Assembly: GCA_008477525.1 (NCBI GenBank)
Contig: SPDT01000006.1
Coordinates: 2,321,501 to 2,385,500 of the forward strand
Length of the DNA stretch: 64,000 nucleotides
Direction: 5' to 3'
From: Hypomyces perniciosus
Lineage: Eukaryota; Ascomycota; Sordariomycetes; Hypocreales; Hypocreaceae
Of this stretch, positions 57,724 to 64,000 are shown in pieces; position 1 is the stretch's first letter, and each line of letters starts with the position of its first letter. Made by a program: the position numbers and the translations under genes. The notes under the pieces are model-generated. The model ran no database searches. It was not told the DNA's origin and saw nothing but the letters and a program-made list of their open reading frames with translations.

Positions 57724-59550
57724 TCTGTTATCGACAATGTGCGCTTATCTTGAAGTCCTGTCTCGCAGAACAGAACGGAATAGACTGTGTAAGAAGCAAT
57801 TGCATCCTTTTTCTAAATCACCCGGTGATGAGCGTTTAGTAACGGTTGTAATTCATAGGCCTTGAAATTCTTGTTAAACCCCCGTAGCTCTGTTTATATC
57901 AAGCTAAAGCAGTGCTAGTCTGGCAGAAGGCCAAGCTAGGAGGAAAAAGCTTTGAGATGGTCATTCAAGAACACGGGAGTAAATATCAATAGTAGAATGA
58001 TATATAGTACCTCTACCCCATGATTTTCAACGAGGTTAATTGCCGATTGGCATACTCCGCATGAAGCACTCCGTACTAGGTACTATCGCACTTAGACTCG
58101 AAATACCTGCCTAATAAGTCGTACGTCACACTGAGGTTGCTGTCTCATTGTTTTGGGGCCGCCTGCTTCATATCCAGGATAATAGCTTACCTGGCGGCCT
58201 CTTTACCGAGCCTTTGTACTTCGTATCTACTCGTAGTATTTTACTGATTTCATGTAGCACTACTAGTATACGAAGTACCAAGTAGTACTCCATACGCCTG
58301 AAAGAATAACCCCACGCTGATGCTAGGGACAGAGCGCTGTTAATAATGACATGTCCTCTGTACGAAGCACTACTCGTAGTACTACTTCATACTCCAGAGA
58401 AACTGTTCCATTTCGGGGAACTGTCTGTTGGTTCGGAGTCGTGCCGCGGGGACGCGTCGGAAAAGATGCAGAGAAGGTGAAACACAGTGGATCTGACCCG
58501 CGACAGGGGCCATCTGCTGGTGTTGGCTCGCCCGTGCCGCGTTAACCGAAGTTTAGCCATGATCAATACAATGGATTAGTACTTTGTTGTAGTATTTAAA
58601 GGCGATTTCCCCGTACAGTTATGAGTTATATAGAAGTATTGTTGTTTACTCGTTTGGAGAGGACTACCGAATGAAGAGTAATACTACTTCGTACCTACTC
58701 ACAGTTTCCTAATTTATGAGGCCAAGCCAAACGAAGTGACACCTCCGTGCTGATGCAGTGCATAAACAGCTCTCAACATTATGCAACCTTAGGGGGCTTG
58801 AATGGCGTCCCTGGATTAATATTAGAATGGATCTGCCTTTTTTGACAGCAGTTATATTAATTATCGGCCATTGAGTCTTTGACCCAAGATGTTCACTTGA
58901 TAATAATATTAGTTAGGCTCCTTCTAACAGATGCCTTTGGAATGTCAGTTCCGAATGCGGATTCTGGGCCGCAGAAGCAAAGTTACTATTGCAACCCTCT
59001 GGGATTAACACGTGGGAGCTTGCTGCCCCTCGCTTGCGAATGGCTCCATGGCAACGGTTCGTGTCTACATTCACCAATGGGATAGCTCGGTCTGCATGCA
59101 GCTAGCATGTACGTACTGTAAGGGCCGGAATCGCTGGACAGGTGATATGCGCGTCATGATGCAAACAATGGAGAATATGGAGAAGTGCTAAAGTGTGTAC
59201 ATTAGGAACGGAGTACGGAGTAGGCAGTACTTGATTGCATCGCGAATATTCAATTGAATACTTGTGCTCCGTACGAGTACTCGTAGAAGTGACTTGCTGG
59301 CTTCAGTTAGTTCTGGCTGGTACTGCTACTTCGTACCTTCACTGACAACCCCTGCTGCTGCACCTCGAAGCCACCATCCTTTCATTTACGACATCAGGGG
59401 GGCAGCCGCCCTTGGACGGGCTGCAAACTGCTTGGAGGCCAAAGGTACCTCCTCCACACTTCCATACTCGTACCTGGTACCCGTACTCGTAGGTCCCCGC
59501 CAGTCAGAGCCTGCGCGCCGGCAGTCTGTTTTGGTTTGCCTTGTTCGGTG

Positions 59551-59590
59551 TCCTCTCTCCTCTCTCCTCTCTTCTTCTTCTTCTTCTGCC
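59551..59590 (+). promoter_or_regulatory. Pyrimidine-rich tract in the leader of the NTF2-like gene
   Basis: A CTCTCCTCTCTTCTTCTTCT-type run about 310-350 bp before the ATG. CT-rich tracts near transcription starts are common in filamentous-fungal promoters of well-expressed genes. The transcription start itself is unknown. Confidence 0.4.
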
Positions 59591-59900
59591 CTTGGATTGT
59601 TTCTCCATTCTTCTCTTCACTTCACTTCCGCCTTTGCTGTGCAAGTTCAATTCCTCCGTTCATTCGTTTGCCATTTCGCACTCGCACTCTCTTTCGAGGC
59701 TGTCTGTCACCACAAGTCATTCCTCACTCATCACAGCCCAAAACCCCCACCAGGTGCCAACGACTTCTACTTCTACCCACTTCTATTCTACTGCTACTTC
59801 GACCACCTTACCCAGAAACAACAACAAACAACACCATCTAGTCCATCTCACTGCCTTCTGTCACAACCTCCCGCCTCGCTTCCACTCTGTTACTCGCGCT

Positions 59901-61624
59901 ATGGCTGCCGTCTACAAGCAGTTCCTGGCAGCGCCCAGCTCGTCACTGCTGGCCGACAAGGCCTCGCTGCATTATGTGACAACGCTCTCTTCGTTTGTCG
60001 GAGCCACCGACATCATCAAGCATCTCAACAGCCTGCAGAAGCAGGTGAAGAAGAAGAAGGAGGAAGTCATCAACCTGGTTGATGGCCAGAATATCATTGT
60101 CGTCGAGGTCGATACCGCCTTGGAGTTCATCACCAGCGGCGGAGTTTACTTGCCAGGTCTCGACGACAACTTCCTTTCCGACCGAGTTGCTCACCTGCCC
60201 ATCGTATGTTCCTAGCCGCCGTGCCTCCACCTCATGTCTCTATTCCCTGGTAGCAAACTAATTTGATTCCGCCTCTTTAGATGCACATCGTAACCTTCAA
60301 TGCCGATGGCAAGATTTCCCAGATCCGCCAGCAATGGGACCAGGCTTCCCTTCTAAAACAGCTTGAGGTCATTGGAAAGAGTGGTCGCAACTGGCCCATC
60401 AAGGACGGTAGAGAGCAGCTCACTCTGATTCAGGCATGCCTAAAGTCGTCCGGTCACGTACCGATAGTGCAAAGCCAGAACCACAACGACGTCGTTATCA
60501 GGACACGAGGCAACTCGACCAACGTCATGCGCGACCCTCATGCTTCACTGCATCTCTTTGGCTCCAGAGAGGAGATCGAATCTGCAGAACCTCCGTCTGT
60601 TGTCTCACCTTACGCCGGCCAAAAGCCCAAGCAACGCACCTTTACAGACATTTTGGGTGACGAGCCGCTGCATGGTGACCCCGACGCGCACAGGCGTTCC
60701 ATGTCGCCAAGCAAGGCTGGCCAGGGCAAGAATCTCCAACCCATTCGCATTTTTGAGGGCCAGGAGCATGACGAAGACGAAGATGAGGAGCCTCAGCCAA
60801 GGCCAAAGGAATACATTCGCGCTCACCCGGCAAAATACCAACACTTCGATTTCTCTGATGGCTCTGATGCCAAGGATGCCCCGAAGTCAAGTGCGCCAGC
60901 TGCGTCCAGACCCAAGACCAAGCACGACAGCCAGTGGTCGTTTGACGATTTCACAACTCCCGTCAGGCCGAAGCCCTCCAGAACACTTCGGAAAGACCCA
61001 GATGATCGCCACTGGGACACAGAATATGGCACGGCAGAAACAAACCAGGCACCTGTTGGCAAGGGGCCCATTGGGAAGGCGCGACGTGATGCCGAGTCGC
61101 ACTTCGAGATGCAGGATGATGGCGAACTACCCCTTGAGCAGCGACGCATTGCCACCAGGCAGAAGGGCGTGGTGCACAATGAAGGTCTCACCCTGTACAA
61201 GGACAATGTCTTCAGTCGCGAAGAGGAGGAGGAGGATCCCTCCAACCGTGCTCTTGGCAACATAACCAACCTCAAGGACCGTGGCAAGGACTTTGATCCA
61301 CATTTCACCATGACAGATGACTCTCCTGCACCAGCTCAACTACCCCCACAAGTCACTGAGAACCGCATGAAGGCCGTCAAAATGATGAATTCCAACTGGA
61401 CCCTTGCTGATGAATCCCCCGTCTCTCAAAAGGAGAACAGGGTGCAAAATAGCAAGGCACAACCAGACCAGCGCATCCACATAGCTGGTGACGGCATGGG
61501 AGGTAAAAAGGGTGCTGCGAGGGACTTCCTGTACGGTGGAGATGAGACGGCGGAACCGCATAAGCAACTTATCTCCCGAAAAGCGACTCATGGAACACAA
61601 AAGAGCAACTACTGGGACTTGTAA
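59901..61624 (+). CDS. NTF2-like domain protein with repeat-bearing disordered tail
   Basis: Exons 59901-60203 and 60281-61624 give 548 residues; the 77-nt intron (GTATGT donor, CTCTTTAG acceptor) is phase 0. Residues 1 to about 155 look like an NTF2/SnoaL-type fold: MAAVYKQFLAAPSSSLLADK, VDTALEFITSGGVYLPGLD, then MHIVTFNADGKISQIRQQWD. The rest is charged and disordered. It repeats a short motif, an aromatic residue followed a few positions later by acidic residues: HFDFSDGSD (289-297), QWSFDDFTTP (319-328), HWDTEYGT (345-352), HFEMQDDGE (375-383), HFTMTDDSP (442-450), NWTLADESP (473-481), and NYWDL at the C-terminus. Function unknown; a scaffold with several docking sites is inferred from the repeats. 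Confidence 0.8.
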
Positions 61625-62396
61625 AGCCGTGTTCTGAGTGACGGAGACCATCCCTCCTGGAATAGACAACCACTAATCTATCTTATGCGCGGCACTGTCA
61701 CTTACGACTAACGCCTTAGCACTACGCAGCTCATGACTCGGGAGTCCTTTTTGTTGCTTTTTCTATTTTCGCCTGGACAACACTCATTTTTATCTTACCA
61801 TGTTGTCTGTTACGGCCTGTACTATTGTATTTTATTTTTGGACATATCAGGCTTCTTGAACTCTTCATGAAGCATCAATTTGTCTTGAGCTGTCTTACAA
61901 TGCCTCGCCTCGGGGTGTTGTGCGCAGGCATGATGCTAGAAGGAAGGTGGCTCTATGCCAGGCGTCTGAATAGTTTGGAGCAAGGTGTATTATACGAGAT
62001 TGCTATTAGGAGAGAAAAACAAAGACTGAGAATAAAAGGATATGGCATCTGTTTTCTTCCAAAGGCATGTTTTCTGCTGGAGCTTTTTATTACACACATC
62101 AAGTGCCGCCAAAATTCAGGTAATATCATGATCTGTACTGAATTTCATACATCTGGGAATCTAGTATTTCCTGTAAAGACAACCTCCTCCACAAATACCA
62201 CATTGGACGCCCACCCAAAATTCCTTACCCAACAGTTCCCAACGCCTTGCTAGATCTGTGGCCCAAAAAATGCTTCATTCCACCAGCCCACCACCCAAAT
62301 CATCCATCATACCAGAGGATACAAATAAATGGCCTCCAACATCTCCCACCACTTGGCAAAAGGAGGGACCCATAGATGGGTAGTGGATATCAACCA
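61625..62396. other. Convergent intergenic region
   Basis: Holds the 3' regions of the NTF2-like gene (plus) and the permease (minus). A 142-codon plus frame (61825-62253) has no recognisable features and lies where 3' untranslated sequence is expected. Confidence 0.5.
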
Positions 62397-64000
62397 TCAG
62401 CACATGTACTTGTAAAATCGTTTCCAGGTAGGCCACGTCTGCCTTTCTTCCTTCTCCTGGGCAACTAATATAGGGACGTTAAATTCTCGCCGGCCGGTAT
62501 CGACGTCCATATCTCGGATCTTGACATATGACGTTCGATAGTACAGCTTATGTCCCAAATAAAAGACAAGGATGATGGGAGCTCCCGTCCACTTGAGGAA
62601 AAAGTTTTGTGCCGTTTCCTTGCCCGTCTTGCCCTCCCAATCGACCGGGAAGGCACCAACCCAGAATTGCGCCCCCAGGACGCCGAGATTCATGACAAGG
62701 CCAACATAAGACCCTGTAACGCCAACTTGGGATTGGAAGGGAAGCTCGCTGGGTTTACGCCCCAGGACAGCCCAAGTACGCCGGAAACGAATATGGCAAA
62801 GACAAATGGAGGCCCATGTGAAGATAGAAGAGAGTCCTGAAATAGCAAGAAGCCAGTCGAGAACACTGTTCTGTTGTTCTAGGTCGGCAAGATAGGCAAT
62901 GAGACCAACACCTAAGGCCACCATGATAGCGACCAGCGGTCGTCCTCTCCGGTCGACATATCCAAGTATCTGAGGTGCTTGATTGAGGTTAGCTAGAGCA
63001 GCAAGGGTTCGTGAGGAACCGAAGACCGAGGAGTTTCCAACAGATAGGACAGCAATGAGGATGACAGCATTCATCACCGATGGAAGAACCTCAATGCCTG
63101 CTTCCTGAATGGCGATAACGAAAGGTGATGCCTTTGCATCTGCATTGTTTTCTCCAATCAGACGCGGGTCATTGAAAGGCACAAGTAAGCCGACCAAGGT
63201 TAGAGCAACTATGTAGAAGATGGTGATACGCCAAAACACCTGCTTGATGGCAGTTGGTAGGGATTTTCTGGGGTTTGCTGTTTCGGCGGCTGCCAGCCCA
63301 ACGAGTTCCGTGCCGGTGAATGAAAATGCCGCCGTGACAAAGACACTGCAAAGGCCTTTGAATCCGTTGTTAAAGGCACCGGGGTCACGCCAAAATTCGC
63401 CACCGATATAGCCACGGTCTGGCGTTCCGCCACAGTTAAGAACAATTCCAAGTAGGCTATTCATGTGGTCAATGATTGTCATAGGAGTGTAGCGGGTCAG
63501 CCAAGCATGCCACTCACATGAACCCAATAACAGCGATGATCTTGATAATGGAAAAGGTGAATTCAGCCTCACCGTAACCCTTAACTCCGAACATGTTAAT
63601 TGCCAGAATGGTTAGGAGAAAGATGGTGACAAAGAGAGCTCTTGGGAGGGAACTGTCCCAGTATCCAATGGTTAGAGATGCGGCAATGACCTCCAAAGGA
63701 AGAATGGTCAGCCACTGCATGGCATAGCTGGGAATTGGATTAGCATTGATATGCCCAGGTAGTTGATAAGCGCTGTGAGGAAAATCTTACTTCCAGCCCA
63801 TAGCAAACCCCCAGGATGGGTCAAGAAAGCGAGTGGCCCATGATGAGAACGAGCCAGCAAGGGGAAAGATGACGGCTAATTCTCCAAGTGCTTGACAAGT
63901 ACAGTACAGCATGGCACCCACGATGGAGAAGGCTAGAAGCAAGGACGCAGGTCCTCCGGCAGCCAACGCTTTCCCGGATGCGACAAACAAACCGGTACCT
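62397..64000 (-). CDS. Amino-acid permease (YAT/APC superfamily), 5' end beyond the window
   Basis: Three visible exons on the minus strand: 64000-63791 (cut by the edge), 63727-63518 and 63456-62397, about 492 residues. Introns of 63 and 61 nt (GTAAGA...CCCAG; GTGAGT...GAATAG) join in frame (MGWN/YAMQW; VIGFI/LLGIVL). Hydrophobic spans occur throughout: LLLAFSIVGAMLYCTCQALG, FVTIFLLTILAINMFG, IFYIVALTLVGLLVPF, VMNAVILIAVLSVGNSSVF. Signatures FTGTELVGLAAAETANPRKS and SSVFGSSRTLAALANLNQAP are typical of fungal amino-acid permeases of the GAP1/AGP family. It would import amino acids with protons at the plasma membrane; substrate range is not predictable. The N-terminal ~60-80 residues are missing. 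Confidence 0.92.

Larger units (their letters stand above)
57243..59900. other. Long divergent intergenic region (2.7 kb)
   Basis: Between the starts of VPS10 (minus) and the NTF2-like gene (plus). It is the densest zone for the dispersed motif: 57471, 57589, 57596, 57706, 57715 and 59214, including two perfect 18-bp palindromes at 57588-57605 and 57706-57723. The plus frame 59264-60082 overlaps the next gene in another phase and is rejected. No RNA gene recognised. Confidence 0.5.

Noticed and set aside
59264..60082. 272-codon plus frame overlapping the start of the NTF2-like gene
   Set aside because: It is rich in Ser/Leu/Pro from the CT-rich leader and overlaps the first exon of a well-supported gene in another phase.
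1..64000. tRNA, rRNA, CRISPR or viral sequences
   Set aside because: I scanned for tRNA T-loop-like strings, rRNA stretches, regular direct repeats and viral polymerase motifs and saw nothing convincing. A covariance-model scan would be decisive for tRNAs.

Overview
The window is nuclear DNA of a filamentous ascomycete (Pezizomycotina). Genes lie on both strands, most are split by 49-110 nt introns with GT donors, AG acceptors and CTAAC/CTGAC-like branch sites, and the set is typically fungal: MED16, VPS10 sortilin, a Uds1-type coiled-coil protein, a questin-oxidase-like enzyme, a GH105 hydrolase and a YAT-type amino-acid permease. Sordariomycetes, perhaps Hypocreales, is my inference from overall protein character and is not proven.

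Layout. 1-3455 is gene-free and carries a 0.6 kb AT-rich element with 23-bp terminal inverted repeats. 3456-9693: a DUF8004-like protein (+) facing an F-box/LRR protein (-). 11359-18445: a SNF2-family ATPase and an IPA1/UBE3D-like protein (both -), the latter divergent from a questin-oxidase-like gene (+). 18808-28705: RAD17, an SGNH hydrolase (both +), CSN4, a PXMP4-like peroxisomal membrane protein and a family X DNA polymerase (all -). 29167-29910: a decayed coding remnant. 30369-39309: Uds1-type protein and MED16 (both -). 40193-44500: D-lactate dehydrogenase and a secreted GH105 enzyme (both +). 47384-50936: a disordered protein split by a 1.6 kb intron. 52667-57242: VPS10 (-). 59901-61624: an NTF2-like protein with a repeat-bearing tail (+). 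62397-64000: amino-acid permease (-), cut by the window edge.

There is no biosynthetic cluster, operon, CRISPR array or intact transposon. The genes are mostly independent housekeeping loci, although several act in genome maintenance or ubiquitin control (RAD17, Pol X, SNF2 ATPase, CSN4, UBE3D-like, F-box). All spliced models were built by hand and checked for reading-frame closure.

Most worth a second look: a dispersed palindromic motif (TACTCCGTA/TACGGAGTA, at least 19 exact copies, none in coding sequence); a repeated aromatic-acidic motif in the NTF2-like protein's tail; a possible one-base frameshift removing the conserved C-terminus of the DNA polymerase; the AT-rich inverted-repeat element; the 1.6 kb intron; and the decayed gene at 29.2-29.9 kb. 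I found no convincing new multi-gene system.
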